DNA of 64,000 nt from Cyclaneusma minus (taxonomy: Eukaryota > Ascomycota > Leotiomycetes > Marthamycetales > Marthamycetaceae): assembly GCA_037179335.1 (NCBI GenBank), contig JAKZHN010000003.1:868001-932000 (forward strand). The letters are read 5' to 3'. The notes below the pieces were generated by a model. That model searched no databases. It was not told where the DNA came from and worked only from the letters and a program-made list of their open reading frames with translations. Positions within the stretch are counted from its first letter, which is position 1. Every line of letters starts with the position of its first letter. Below, one piece after another: positions 22,297 to 36,041 of the stretch. The position numbers and the translations under genes were made by a program.

Positions 22297-24246
22297 TCAG
22301 AACCTCGAGATATCCCGACCAAAGATCCAGTTCACAGCCCAGTAGATCGGGATCAGCAGCTTGTTTCTCCAGCTGATCGTCTGCGTCAGATAAGCTCCAC
22401 GCCAGACGACCCATGCGACCCATCTATCCAAACCAGTCAGCATCGACAGAAGTCAGAAAGACTGAGAGCAGAGTCCACTTACCCCCTGATTTCGGTGCCC
22501 TTGTCTCCTTGCATAATGGCCCTCCAGTTACCAATATAAGTCATGACACCCAAACTCTTGAATGTGAATTTCTTCTCCTCCACATCACCCTTGTTGAACC
22601 TTGTCGCCAACCACTTGCTTTCTTGGTTGGCAACTTGGGCTGTAGCAGGCAGTGCTCCGGATTCCAAGACAGCAACATCGCCGAGAGCAAATACGTCTTT
22701 CATGGTGGCTTCTACGGGTTTTGCATTCTCGCTTCCTTCGGTTATCAGCTTGACATGGAATTGGTCGTCAACTACGAGACCGCCATTTTTGGGTTGGCGC
22801 TTGATGGACCACTTAAGGTCTGACGGTGAGGAGATTGTACTAGACTCGGGGAGCTGTGCTGATGCGGATGGATAGGTGTGAACGTCGGAGAGGACGCGTT
22901 TGATGAAAGGATTCATTTTGAGGCCTGGGAAAGAGTAAGTGACGAGATTCACGGGACCTTAATACGGAGCCAAAAGGAGTTGTTCGTATATGAGTGGAGC
23001 TGTTAGAACTTACCGGTTGACCACACGCACATTCCAATTCCAACGTCGCCATCTTCTTTCGTTCTCAGGGTAAATCCACCAACACCAACATCAAACCCTT
23101 CCGTGATGTCCGGCAGGCCGGGGCGTAACTCTTCAATGTGGTGCTGAGTCTTGACCTTGATATCGTCTCGCCTGTATTTGTCGGTCGCATACTTTGCCAA
23201 AGAGGTGTCAAACATGGATAGAATCCTCTCTGCCACGTCGTAGATAGTGATCCGAACATAGCGAATCAATTCGGGATAGAGCTTTCTCAGGTCTTCGTGG
23301 CACAAGTCATGCAACTCAGCTGCAAATTCGCAGCCAGTTGGTCCACCTCCAACTATAGCAAAGCTCAGAAGCTCTCTCCTCTTTGCCTCTGAAGTAGTCG
23401 GCAAAGCTGCTGTCTCGAAGCCTTTTCTTCGTCAGTCTGAGCTCAACCGCGTGCTTCGGGAACGACCTACAATCCAGAATCCTCTTTCTGATCTTCCTCG
23501 CATCACCGACGTCTTTCAAGAAGAAAGCGTTCTCCTTGACTCCTTTCGTGCCAAAAGTCTGACTGTAACATCCCACCGAAACAACCAACTTATCATAGCC
23601 AATGTCAAAGACATGACCCTTCTTCTTGACTGTAACGTCTTGCACCCCTTCAGGGCCTCCGGTCAGAGCCATACTCTGTCGCTGATCCAGCACTGATTCT
23701 TCAATTCTCAATGTCTTCTTATTGAAATTCACATCATCTGCCCAGCCTTGGTAATACTGAATCTCTGAGTGTTGTTTGCGAACGGGCTCGAGGGTCGTCC
23801 GGAACTCCAGGGTACCGACAGCAGTGCTAGCAAGTAGGGGCGTGAAGACGAAATAGGAGCGCGGCGAGACAACCACCACTTGGTATTTGGCGGGATCGAG
23901 GAGTCGAGCCATGTTGTAGCCGGCCCATCTGGGTACCATGCGTGTCAGTATAGGATCAAAGATCACGTGAAAGACAAGCAACAGGAGAAAGGAGTTAAGG
24001 AAGGGACAGGGGTTGCGTATATATTACCCTGATCCGAGAACAACCACCCTCTCACGACCTAGAAGGAGTTCAGTTAGCAAGTCTGTAGCTCTATGGTTTT
24101 CTCAAAGCTCGCTTGCCTGCTTTTCTCGAGTCCAATTCCCTGTTGCTGATACCCCTTGCACCGGTCTTCAAGGTCCCCTGTCCCGTGACGGACCTCTTTG
24201 CCAGTGTACCGGCTCTCCACCTCGTAGCTGCAAGAGTTGAATTCAT
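22297..24246 (-). CDS. Alternative (type II) NADH:ubiquinone dehydrogenase, mitochondrial
   Basis: Single-subunit FAD enzyme that oxidises NADH and reduces ubiquinone without pumping protons. Six exons (24246-24117, 24058-24028, 23928-23471, 23421-23014, 22957-22483, 22423-22297) give 542 residues. The basic N-terminus (MNSTLAATRWRAGTLAKRSV) is a mitochondrial presequence. The FAD-binding Rossmann motif VVVLGSGWAGYN (GxGxxG) comes first; the NADH-binding motif FAIVGGGPTGCEFAAE follows. The C-terminus WAVNWIFGRDISRF is typical of NDI/NDE proteins. No EF-hand insertion is seen, so it is unlike the calcium-binding NDE1 type; matrix-facing or intermembrane-facing orientation is undecided. The first intron (24059-24116) starts GCAAGC after GCAG, another GC-AG intron; its phase fits exactly. 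Convergent with the molybdopterin synthase gene and divergent from the next gene. Confidence 0.93.
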
Positions 24247-25014
24247 TATGCTGACTTTTCAGACGGTGTTAGTTTTGAGTCTGTGGAATTTGTTGAGACT
24301 CAAGTCTGGAATCTTGAGTTCGGGAGGCCTCGGTCTCGGCGAGCCGCAGTGAAAAGAACTTCAGAGAGATGACGAGACGACGCGATCCCGATTGGCATTA
24401 ATCGTCGATTAGAAGTAGGAATCTCCCTTCCGGAGGTCGGCAAGAACGAAGTTCCACTGAAAAAAAAGGTTCAATCTAGCAAGGTCCACAGGGATAGTTC
24501 GAGATCCCGACTTTCTCCGAAGTCTGGAGTTCACAGTGATTATGATTTCGAAAAGCGAGATGAACCTATTCCAACGACCGATTTGAGTAGGAATACGGAC
24601 CGTGGGAGTGTGGAATTCGAAGGTTTGGTTTCAAATACTTTTTCTGAAGGAGAGGCCTCCCAAAAGCTAATACGTCATGGGGATGGAGTTGCAAAGAGCG
24701 AATGATGATTTGCCAGATAATCGGCACGCAGGCAACGAGAAGTGACGAAACAGCATTCTAAGGCAAATTCGAATGTGAAGGCATTCGTAGAGACTTTGGA
24801 AGCCGGCTTTTCAATTTTTTTAAAGAGTGATAGCACGATAGTTTGCAAAAGTACAAGGTACCAAGTACCGAAAGAGCAACCGCCAAGAATGGAGCTTCAC
24901 GTCACAGCCTGCTGCCATTTTTAGACCGCGTCGAGCACAACATCGTCACCAGCTTCGGCACTTCTTTCGAAAAGAAATGCTTGCGCCCTCCCGGACCTGT
25001 AACTTGTCGCCGAA
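24247..25014. other. Divergent intergenic region
   Basis: A 768 bp gap between divergent start codons, probably holding both promoters. No ORF or named site is convincing. Confidence 0.5.
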
Positions 25015-25954
25015 ATGGCTCCCATCCGCAGATATCTGAGAATAACCAAGTTCTCCGTTCTCGAAACGCGCATCTACCTAGACCAGCCCGGTCTCGTCAG
25101 CTCCTGGCTGCTGAATCCCCGCCAGCCTGTGCTTCCGCGCGTTATCGAAGCTATCCGTCCGCTTGTGATTCCGAAGCTGAGAGAGGAGCAGGAGAGACAG
25201 CAGGCAAAGCGGAAAGGGAAGGAGAAGAAGAGAGGCGTAAAGGATGTCGTTGTTCAGGGTACGTCGAGGAGACAGATCTGTACATCTTCGAAGTCCGATC
25301 AGCATGCTAATCGCCTTCCGTTGAACAGATGATTTCGAAGTGGTCATTTTCTTGACCGAAACCACCAATCGCCACTCAATTATGTACAAGCACAAGCATT
25401 TTCAGGATACCGGCGCAAAGCCCCTCAAATCGAATTCCTCGAAGCTTACCGGCGGCTCAAATGATGCTCCTATCGATGTCGAAGCTCAGAGGGAGGACTC
25501 CCCAGTTGCCGTACTACAAGAAGACGATGCCAGCAGTGAAGACGGCTTTGATCCCCTTCGCGACCTACCCGAAGCTTCAACATCCGGCCAGGCCCGAGGA
25601 GAAAAACGAGCGCGCGAGACTGTGGACTTGATGGCCTCTGAGGACGAGGATGATGATGACGAGGACGAGGATGATGATGACGAGGACGATCTTTTCGGAT
25701 CCGAAGAAGATGAGGGCAGAGCACGGAAAAGAGCAAAGAACTTGCCTGGAGAAGAGCTCGGAACCGATGATAAGAAAAAGCTGGCTATGGACACTACATA
25801 CGATGGATTCGCCATATATGGCGCTATTCTTTGCTTGATCGTTAAGAAGCGTGATAAGGCCAAAGGAAAGGAGGTCGCAGGCAATAACGCGATGATGGAA
25901 GACTGGATCGCGAACACGCAGGTGCCTGCTGGAGTCAATATCGAAGATGACTGA
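25015..25954 (+). CDS. Conserved-looking acidic fungal protein, unknown function
   Basis: Not assigned to a named family. Exons 25015-25258 and 25329-25954 flank a 70 bp intron (GTACGT...GAACAG), giving 289 residues. The N-terminal ~140 residues look folded: RRYLRITKFSVLETRIYLDQ, SWLLNPRQPVLPRVIEAIRP, a Lys/Arg/Glu-rich helix, then DDFEVVIFLTETTNRHSIMY spanning the splice join. The middle is disordered and strongly acidic (EDEDDDDEDEDDDDEDD), encoded by an imperfect GAT/GAC/GAG microsatellite. Around it lie short basic patches (EKRARE, RARKRAKN) that could be nuclear-localisation signals. A short C-terminal folded piece follows (DTTYDGFAIYGAILCLIVKK). A nuclear role is likely by composition only. 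Confidence 0.8.
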
Positions 25955-26404
25955 ACCTGCAGGGGATCAGGTTGTTCATTCTCTTCCGCTTCAGAGCAAG
26001 CTCATGCTCATTACCAACGAGAATCGCTTTCGCCGAACGGATCCGAGGGACTTACGAGAGCAGAAATGCCGCAAATCCGACATACCTGACACTATCGTCT
26101 CGCCTCGAACGAGTATCCTGCGCGGGTAGCTAGGAGTCTTTGAAAGAGGGGCAGTCTATTACCTCAAAGTGAAATACCTCTACACCGGCAACTAGCGATG
26201 ATACCCGACCGGAAACACGAATCTTATGCCCGATATCTCACAGCCGTCCGTCATGTGCCAACTTCTCCAAACCACCTCTTCAGCCGAGCAGGCCAGCAGC
26301 TGAGCATCATCCACGATGTGTTCACCGTTGCGGCACAAGTTAAGACAACCAAAACAACCGGACATCTATCCGAACATCTATCCGCCCCTTCCGGAAGTCC
26401 GACC

Positions 26405-26503
26405 ATGTCAGATATCATCGAAATCATCAGTATCTTCGACAATGCCATTCCCCTCGCCACACGTCTGATCACCACCCTGATCCCCACGTCAAGGGTAAGA
26501 TCA
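26405..26503 (+). pseudogene. Possible orphan first exon
   Basis: An ATG opens MSDIIEIISIFDNAIPLATR and runs into a good donor (AAG|GTAAGA, about 26500). This looks like the first exon of a fungal gene with a short amphipathic N-terminal domain, but no downstream exon of normal spacing joins in frame. It may be a relic or chance. Confidence 0.15.
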
Positions 26504-26609
26504 CGCGAGCCCTGCAGCAATCCGCGACAGATCATCCGCTCGCAGCTCTGTATGATCGCCCTCCAGGGGGGTCTTCGGTCAGATCATTCATGTGACCTGC
26601 AATTCTAGC

Positions 26610-29200
26610 CTCATGAGCCGATTTTCTTATCATTTTTTTCCGAAATGCGAATGAGGTGAAGTGAGGCGGAGAATAGATCAGGCATTATTGTGCGATCGTC
26701 AGGGGTCTGGCACGAGGGGTTCGTAAGGGGTTGCGTCGTTTCGAAGGAAAGAGGCTGAGATCGGATTTTGATTGCGGTACTGGTAAATTGCCATGTCATG
26801 GACGGACGATGTAACAGGCGCACTTGCCGTGCCCATTGGCAGGGGGGCAAGACATCGGCACTCTGGGTGGCGCCGTCGTCGTTCCTTGAGAGGTCGCTGT
26901 CGCGAGGCAACGTCAAGTTGAAATCGGACGTCAGTCGTCAATATGTTAGTTGTCACAAAATCCTAGGGTTGTGAATAGACATGTCATAATCCAACGGCGA
27001 AAGAAAGGCACGTGGGATGCGTGTATCTCTTAATGTACATCTTGATATGATGTCGCAACTGTTCTATTTGTGTGTTCGGTCGAACCACGCCCTATGGACC
27101 GGACTTGAATCCCTTACCCTGCTGAAAAATACCCTGCCGAAAATCATGCCCGGATTTATCCACGATCCCGGCCCTTCTTTGCTCTCACCACCACACAACC
27201 TCGCAAGGTGGCAACTTGGCCAATCACAACTTACCAAACCGTCGCGCAACAATCACACAATGGCCAGCTCGGTGGTGGTTTCGAATCCTTCGGACCGTCC
27301 GTCGTGTCCTGTGTCCCTGATACCAATCCAAGAATCAAGTAGCTGAGACGCAAATCGTTAACAGGTTGATACAAAAAGCTTGATTTGGTGGATTTCCCGC
27401 GTATTGAGCATGTTTGGATAGATTGCAGACTGCATGAAAAAAGGTCCTACCACGTCTCGGTAGTCGGTCCCATGTGAATCAAGGTCTGAGGATTGAAGAC
27501 TATCAAATTGTCCGGACAACTGATAGTGCTGCATGTCTGCAACTCTACTTGAGTTATTCGAGTTCGCGCTCGCGGCGGCAGATGAAACGCAACCCCTGGC
27601 TGTTGCAGCATGGTGGGCATCTCGGAATGTCAAGTCCGGGGAACCGAGGGATCTGACCACGGGGTCTTCTTGGAGCCTTGCGTTTGATCTTTAGGGTCCG
27701 CGGAGTTTCAAACTTTTCGATGAATGCAGAGATCGGAAAGTCACAAAAAGCTTTGAACGGAATTTGAGAAAGTCGATTTAGATAGATTGGTTTTGAAGAG
27801 ATGATGCTGATGAGAAGTCGTGCGATACTTACCTACGCCAAAACTGGGATCCGCCCTCAACTTGGAGAGAAGGCTGAAGCGGAGATGGGAATTAGATGTG
27901 TATCAGGCGTGTGAGGGGCCTCCGGTGCCGATACCTGATACGTATCTGTTTGTACTGCGCCTCTTTGCTTCGATCGCAAATCCCGAGCACCAACCAGTCT
28001 GCGCCGTTGTTTGCGGACGAGTCTTTGCCCCTAACCGTGCTTGTTAAGCAAGATCAACGTCTCCTGTCTGAAGTGCGACTTGACCTCACCGCTCAACATC
28101 CCGTCAGGTCCGCGTGTCATTGCCGGTTCAAGCTTCCTTGTCATTTCGTTACTCCATCGTCGAGAACTGGGAAGTTCGATCGAGTAACCAAAAAGAACCC
28201 TGATTTAGCCATTCTGCCGAGTGTATGGAAGGGTATCGATCCGGCTCGAGAGGGGGCCAAGGACCAAGATATTGATAGGTAGTCAGGGTAGCGTCCATGA
28301 TCATCGGCAGGCTCGGCCAGCTGAAGAAATACCCCAGATGATATGTGCTGCAACTCGCAGGGTTGGTGATATCTCCTTAACCTCCCCCCAGTACATCGCG
28401 GCACCGCGGACATCAACTCCGCCATGAGCTCCCGCAGACGAGGTGTCTTTCGGCTTGCCGTATGCGGATTACCCCAGCCCATGCTGTTGCAGATCATGTC
28501 GCCATTCTGGGGTCGATGATTAACGTCGCAAAGGGCGCCAAGAAGAGATGCTATCCAAGAAAACCCATGTTTTGCTAAGAGCAAGGACTTGGTGTGAGAT
28601 ACACAAATTGCTTTGCGCGCGCCATCCACAAATTCGATCGAAGCAAACTGTCATCAATCTTCGAATGTCAAGGAAATGGACGACAGGTCTAAAAACAGAA
28701 CAGGCCCTGATCTCCAGGGGAGAGTGATAGAAGTGACTCACTCGATCCTTGTAGACTGTGCCCATGCCATATCGTCGATCAACGATTGGCAAATGTCCCT
28801 GCATCGCCGATTTGGCGATTAGAAACCAGCATTTGGACGTCACTCGACATCGTGAAGACTTCCAATGCCAAATATGTTCAGCGGTGAGAGGGAAAGACCG
28901 GCAGGTAATATGGGAGATGTTCTGATCGAGTAGCACAGCAGTGACCGCATGATCTTGCGAAACATAGCACCCAGTCCGCTTGGACGAAGCCGGACACAAG
29001 TTTTGTCATGATCTTGAGTGTTTGGATCGAAGATCGCCATTCCCCATTCCCAAGAATCTCCCCACGCACGGGAAGCTGCAGCAAGTCTTGGGAACAAGTG
29101 TGTTCAGCTCCTGCGATAGGCAAAAAGCCATGATGCACGTCCACGCATGCGTTATCCTCTTGCTTTTGCTCAGCCGCTCGAGGCTCAAGCCCGTGGTCTT
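26610..29200. other. Gene-poor region, no supported gene
   Basis: Many short ORFs on both strands, broken every 60-160 residues, with no recognisable domain. Isolated good splice donors occur (for example GTAGGTAAG on the minus strand near 27830) but no exon chain could be built. It may contain decayed genes. Confidence 0.4.
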
Positions 29201-29211
29201 AGCAATGTCCC

Positions 29212-29454
29212 TCACCCAAGCTGAGGTGGATGTCGCACATGCAGATTGATGGTGGTTGGTCCGTCGGACAGGGCGGCAGCTGCAAGTACAACGATCTGTG
29301 TTCCAAGAAGCAGGCCCAGACAGGGCACTTGGGTTCGTCCTACCCAGCGGCGCGGTAATCTTGCAGGCTTGCACGACAGAATGTGGAAGTATTCCCGTCT
29401 CAGTGGGTTGCTGGGAGACGTAAAGACGCATGGCTGTCGGCGGCACAGCTGCAT
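29212..29454 (-). pseudogene. Possible membrane-protein relic (ABC-C N-terminal region-like)
   Basis: An 80-residue frame contains a basic stretch followed by a hydrophobic helix (KPARLPRRWVGRTQ, then LGLLLGTQIVVLAAAAL). This resembles the first transmembrane region of fungal ABC-C multidrug transporters. No ATP-binding cassette motifs or further helices were found in frame nearby, so if related it is a fragment. The resemblance was judged by eye only. Confidence 0.2.
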
Positions 29455-29459
29455 AAACT

Positions 29460-32400
29460 TGAACGACGACTGGTGCTTGGGAGGATTCCAGTTCCCTCAG
29501 CTTGGGATTTCCACGTGAATGCAGGGGTACAAGGGGATTTTGTCCTATGTGGCCGGCCACCGCCCAGCTGGATCGAGTGATATAATGTCTGTGTATGGAT
29601 ATATGGATATTCGGCGGTCGGAACTTGCTCTTCTCCCTGTTGATGACCGCCACACTATGTGTTGGGTTTGAGCACGGTTATGCGTAGGTCCGAGCCGCCA
29701 TAATCGTAGGTATTTGACATGGTGAGTCCAGAACAGATACGAGGACATAAGGATCCAATTTGCAGGGTGGAACGGCGATATTGTACCTGGGTGAGGTTCC
29801 AGCTGGCTGTTCAGGAACGGCAGTGGCTTTGAAACACTTACAGAATCTGGCTGGGCGAGGCGGGCACGCGTTTGCGTTGGGACTTGGGGTCAGATGCCGC
29901 ACTTCCTGTTTCGTTTTGTCACCCCAGATCCCACGAAGCGTGTCCGACACTCCGTCCTGGTTTCCTGGGTCGGTCTGGATGAGGAGTGGCTGTATCTGAT
30001 CTGAAGTTGGACAGCGTGCCGAGGAAAAGCTGGGGTCGAACTGGGATGGAGATGGCATCATGGCTTCTTCTGGATGGAGCAATATCGTCAGCCTATTACA
30101 GCAACTTCGGCGAATTCTCGTTTTACATCCATTTTTCTTGACATTTATCCTCGCCGGTCGTTCCGGCACTCGCGAGCCAATTTGTAGCAATTGGTAATAG
30201 AGCCAACCCCGTTTGGCTCTGATGCAATAGTCGTCTGGTCACACCGCATCTTCCCTGCGCGCTCGCGACCCGCAGTGGATCTCCTCATAGGGCAGAGAAT
30301 GCCAAGACTTCCAGAAAAGTCGTGGAAATTTGACAGAGGATCCGTGCAGGTCCCAGGAACGAGTTTTGACGACACATCATCGGCGGTGAAAAGTTTAAAG
30401 CACTTCTTCATGTCGACACCGCTCACATGGACTCGCCGGTCGGAGGCATGTCTGAAACGGTGTGCGTCAGCGAGTTGACGAAAATGCGATGCCGGTTGGC
30501 GCAAAACCTGGATGAAACCCGCTGCATAACTCTGACTTGCCTCATCTTGAGAAATTGTCTGGTGATGATCGCAGCCTCGCTCGGCCTCTCCAAGCAATTG
30601 TGCAATTGATCCAAACAACCGCCCAATGCTCGGCCACGATGATGAGGCTCCGGGTGCTTCGTTTCAAGTTCATGTTTGATGTTGTCTGGTCTTGGTCCCT
30701 TGGATGCGTAAGCCAAGAACAAGCGGTGCATCGATATTAGAGGAATTGACTTTTTCAGGAGCGGGAATTCCCTCAGCAGAGCCACCACGGCCGTCGATTG
30801 ACTGCCCTGCTGCTCGCTCTCGGTCCGTCTGGATGCCGCCTGACGCCTCTTTTTTTCACCGCTCGCTGCAAACTCCACAACTCAACGACCCTTTCATTGA
30901 TGAATCCGAAGCGAGATTGAGTGGAAGGTGGATGCGTGGAGCCACGCAGGGTATGTGGAGGTGCCGCAACGGTGGAACGCGAAAATGGAAGGCGCGTGGA
31001 AGCAATCTGAGACGCTTCCACGGCTTCGAAGGGCCTTCTCGAACAAATTTTTGTCTCGCCACTTGGCCCGAGACCCGTGACGCGCTTCTATTTTAAGGCC
31101 TGTGACTGACGAGACCAATTGATCTCCAGTTCATTATTTCATGTACCCGTCCACTTGCAACGGTCATGCTAACATTCAACTAGACAGGGGAGGGGTGTGC
31201 CAAGTTGTATATACTTTAAATGCTATCAATATGTTGAAGTCCATTAGCACAAGACCCCATGTCTTCCATTCACCGGCATGAGAGCGATGACGATGACCGA
31301 CCAGACCCCGTGCCTTGAAGAAACTGTCCGGGAGCAAAGTGCCCGACAGCAGATTAGTATAACCGAAGATCTCAATTCAATGCTCAACATTAAGTCCCTA
31401 AGGCTGAACGCACCCCCGGCATATCCTCGTCGAAACACCTGCGCAAATAAGCTTCAATCAAAAGCTCAATTCGGATCCTGCAACCTCCATCACAAGCACA
31501 GAGAAACAAGAATTCGACATCGTCGCATCCCGTGACACGCAAGCAGGAGATTGGATGGAACACAACCAACTGAGGTCTTTTGGAAAGACGAGGCGAGTTG
31601 GGCTGAGATGTGACAGTAATCGGACCTCGGAGCCTCCTACCATCGAGGCAAAGGCTTTACCCAAGCGAACAACTATTGAAGCTAATTCGCAGCTTTCCAA
31701 GCTCGGACACGCCTCAATTCGTCGAATAGTAGCTAGCAGCCACCCTGTCAGCTACCTATCCATTTGAAACTCTGTCTTCGGGACTGATGTCACATGGACT
31801 TTATTTTCGTCTGAATTCAGGCGACCTTCGATTGACTTTGCTTTATTCTATTCTAGCTTTTGCTGCGAAGGACAGATTTAAGGGTTTTTGAGTTTGCTTT
31901 GGAACGTGCATAGTCTCTGTCTGTGGCTATAGTGCTAGTATGGCACTATTTATCTACCTAGCTAGTTGCCTGGGGTCCGTCGATAGACTGAATTCAGTCT
32001 TCAGGACTAAGACGACCCTTGTGACTGAAACCATGGTATTCCGTATTCAGTCACAACTCAAACCAGGTCAACGAACGACGTGGTACCTGATGATCACAGG
32101 AAATAAATTCATCTGCATGTGCCCTGGAGTCGAAACTGCATCCAGAGGTTAGCGGTTCAGACGGACAAGCCCGGGCTGCAGCAGATCACTTTCGAAGGGC
32201 CGAAGAATACAGGATCGGTCGATCAAGATCACGGCTCGGAGAGGCGCAGAAGGTACCACTCGACTTCAGCATAACATCATCTCAGCGGGAAGGCGTCGAC
32301 TAGCGAGGCCGCGAGGCGCTCAGCTCACGTGGCACGGCTGGCGGGCTCCACGCTCCCCGGATCTCAATGTCCACCTTGGTGTTTAGCGCTTTGGCTGTCA

Positions 32401-35400
32401 CGACGTTGTGGAGATGTCAAGATTGTTGTTCAATGCTTGTCAAAATAGCTCACAGGGGTGAGCGCCGTGACGAGAGCCATCGGCCTTCAGCCTTCAGAAC
32501 TCAGGTACCATTCGGGCGTAGTAGTGTTGCCAGTTGGCTGGAGATGACTGTGGCTCAGTCCCGAGGCCGCGTGGTCGTTGTTAGGGTGAAGGGGCTGGGG
32601 GTACATGTAAGTGTTGAATCCGGGGATTCATTTGCGGGGAAGACCCCGCAATGATGTCGTGCGTGGCAAGGGACCGAGACTGCTCCACAGCTTCAAGCTG
32701 CTTCTGCGGACTTCGGCTCACAAGTCCAACTATCATATGTCGATGTCGATGTCGATGTGGATAAACACGATGTCACAGCTCGCCCCAAGCCATGGCCTTT
32801 CCAGGCGCCTCTCGAATGATGTTCCGGGCCACGACAGAGCTGCGACTTTGACGACCTGGAGTGATACACAGCAAGAGCTGACGAGCTGTACGACCCGCTA
32901 AGCATGGTGTGATCCGCGAATTTCGAAACTCCGGTGTCGCCTATCTATATCTGAGAAGTGTGAGCCAGGCCAAAATTCTGATCGGCCAAGACGAAACGGG
33001 ATCGACGGCGTGCGATGAACTCGGCTCTGCATTCCTCGACGTGCTTGAAACCATGATAATTCGTCTGGCCACTTGGAAGGACTCGGCTGTCGAAGACAGC
33101 TCATAGCCGGGCGGTGAAGTGAAGCCAGCGCCGATCATACGGCGCCGTCTCCATCAGGGTCAGAACAGCTCTTCATGCAGGGGCGCGCCGCGAGACATCA
33201 GATTGAAGCTATGTGTTGAAGAACGACCTTCAGCCTTGTACATGTATCAGGGGCTGCCGATCCTCTAGACCCCTATGTAGACCCCTATGAGCCTAGGAAA
33301 GTCGACGATGCTGTTGATCGCTGCTGTTGGTAGTCTGTGTCAGGTTTCAAGGGCCAGGTTGCGGTTAACTATTATGTTAATTCGCGCTTGACGTACCAGA
33401 TTTGCCATTGTCTCTTTCGAATTTGCTGATGTCTCTGCCATATCGACCATTTCAAATCTTTCTTTGCCCGTAGGACACGCAGGGCGTTTCTGTCCCACGT
33501 GACCCCATGCTTTGGAATGCAAAGGTGTTTGGAGGTTTTTGCAATTGGCAAATGCGTAAGCTGGCTCGTCTCACGATGTCGTCCCTTCGTCCTTCATCCT
33601 TGGTACTGAGCTGGGCGGGCCTCGGGCTAGCTCCGCCGTTGGGTAGAGCTGCTATGTCGACGTGCCTCCATCTCCACCATCCAACCAGTGGCACCAACGA
33701 CTTCTCGCGCGTGCCCCCAGCAGCATCCTATTCCTGGAGGCCGCGCATACTTCTCTCGCCAGCCCAATGTGGCATCTGGCATCTGCAGGCTCGTGTCAGA
33801 CCAAAAGTCTTTTCTTTGGGATGATCCGAAGCTCTTTGGTTTTTCTGGATCGAGATCGCGATTCGCACCAACGGATCAAGCTTGGAAGTGTCGGCACAGC
33901 ACCATCCGAAGTCTTAGAACAGATCCTGACATCCGCCATGCTGATTGTTGCAGTTGCCGGCAGCCGCTGCTGTGCAATCCGTGGAAATATCTCCGGCATT
34001 GTTAGCTGCGGATCTCCAGCAATTTTCGAGCCTTCTGCACGATGCACTCTCATGAGGACACAGCACGGTCAACCCCCATGCGCGATACGAGGCGGCTCGG
34101 CCACTACTCCCGCAGGCCAATTTGAGTTATTTGGAAACACGAGCAAGACCGAGGCATTCGGGTCCCAAACTCCAATGGTTGTCATTGAGTTTATCTGGTG
34201 CCGGTTAGCTCACCGTTGTCGAGGCTTGTTGAAGTTGACTTTTTGCTCGACGGCCGCGGATTCGGCGAAGCAACAAGAAGAAATCCAAGACTCGTTATCA
34301 GAGTTGCCGTGGAACATGTGATGCTTTCTGAAGCGCAAACAAGCCGTCGTTTGAACCTTTTTTCATACACATGACATCGATGATTCAACGAGGGGAATTC
34401 GATCACAGCAAGTGCTTCCGGGGTGTCTCGCCTTCTGGACTCGGAATGGCTTCACACGCCAGCACTCGGCACCCGTCAGTTTAAACTCAGCAGCCCAGAC
34501 AAGGGACGATGAGTAAACCGCCGAGATCCCAGCGCAGATTGCTGGATTGGCTGCTGGGGGCCGAGCTGGAGGCTGGATTGAACATAGCACTCAGGCAAGG
34601 CCCGCTGGCAGAAGGTTTCAATGGCGGCGCGATACGGCCAAGCCTCGACACGCAGGGCGAATGAGCAAGTTGTACACGGCCAAGCCGCTCCAAGCCGCTG
34701 GCAAGCCCGCGTCGTGGCAGAGGTTGTTATGAGTCTGTATGACGATGATTCTCAAGACGTCCAGTTCCAGTGCTTTGCGCGTGCAGCGTCATTTATTTGA
34801 TGCGGGTGGACGGCGAGGGTGGAGCGGTGGCATCATCACTCATCAGAGGGAGCTGGCGTGGGGCCTCGAATTTGGCAATTTGTATGAACACGACCAGGGG
34901 TTGGCGAGTGGTGAAGCCATCGGCCTCGTCGCCGTCTCGGCGAATCCCCTCAGAGCTCCAACCTGGTTTTTGGCAAAGCTTCGTGCTGGCCGCCAGTAAT
35001 TACTACGGCTGCCCATATCCGATAAGCACAGGGTTGTGCTCAATTTCATTAAACATTCGGCTAGCAGCGACGACAAGACATGAGACCTGCGTCATAAATG
35101 GCTTGTTTTGACACGGTGACAGAGATTGAGGCTGCTCTCTGACACCGGGGGCAACGGCTGCCATTCAACGCCAACGCTCGATTATCGAAGTGTGTTCATT
35201 CGGCCGCTGCTATTTTCAGCAACCTGCTGCCTGCATTCATGATTCTGTACCTGACGTGCATCGCATCGCATACTCGTGTCTGCTTGATGCAAGCACTCAT
35301 CGGAACAGCCGCAACAATCAAGATTTCCAAGGTCCAACTAACTCGCCGTCGCTACTCGCGCCTCGCAGCTCGCAGGTGCACTGTGGTCATGCCGCCAGGG

Positions 35401-36040
35401 GCTGCATTATTCTGTTGAAGCCGAGCTGAAGGCAAGAAGATGCGCCCCTTTGGGCATGGCGCGGGCCAGTGGTGTTGCCCAATTTTGCCTCATGCTGGAC
35501 GCTCTGGTGGTGGCTGGCTTCCATTATTACTCGTCTTATTATTAGCAGCCCGCAAATTGACTGCGGCGCCCCTGTCCCTGGCCCCCGCTCGCAGCCAGGC
35601 ACACGCTGTCCAGGAACTGCCTACATTCACGCCCCGGCCCCCTCTTCGGCCCACCCTCCCTCCACCGAATAGTCGTCGACCAGGATGTCGTTTCATTATA
35701 ACCTTAGCTCCTAAGGGCCATGGGAAAAGTGCGAACGGCCCATGCTGCCACCAGGGACACGGTGCTGCCATTCCCGCTACATACAAAAGCGACCTCTCCC
35801 CCCGGATACCGTGATCGAAAACCACTCTTCACCACCGGCTCTCCACAACTACTTCAACTGACATCCACCCCCAAGCCACTCTCCACTACAGCTATCACAT
35901 CAACTGTCAACAGTCTGCTCAACTGCTTCGACGCCTCCCGCAACAACTACCAGCTGTCAGCTTCGACTCGACCTTCCTCGACTCGAGATCTATATCAAAC
36001 CGACTTCGAACACCCGAAGCCTCCACATCCACCATCGCAA
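29460..36040. other. Gene-poor region with microsatellites, no supported gene
   Basis: ORFs up to 219 residues occur (33662-34321) but lack ordered composition or known motifs. A (ATGTCG)n microsatellite lies at 32737-32759, and TACATGTA palindromes at 32602 and 33239. From about 35700 to 36040 the plus strand is strongly C/T-rich, like a fungal gene leader. Confidence 0.45.
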
Positions 36041-36041
36041 T

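Noticed and set aside
28141..28999. Minus-strand ORFs of 159-162 residues as a spliced gene
   Set aside because: Pieces have a few coding-like stretches, but I could not chain them by splice sites and recognised no family.
29212..29454. Functional ABC transporter
   Set aside because: No Walker A, signature or Walker B motif was found in the surrounding 3 kb; at most a fragment.
33662..34321. 219-residue plus-strand ORF
   Set aside because: No domain, no splice pattern, random-like composition with overlapping alternatives.
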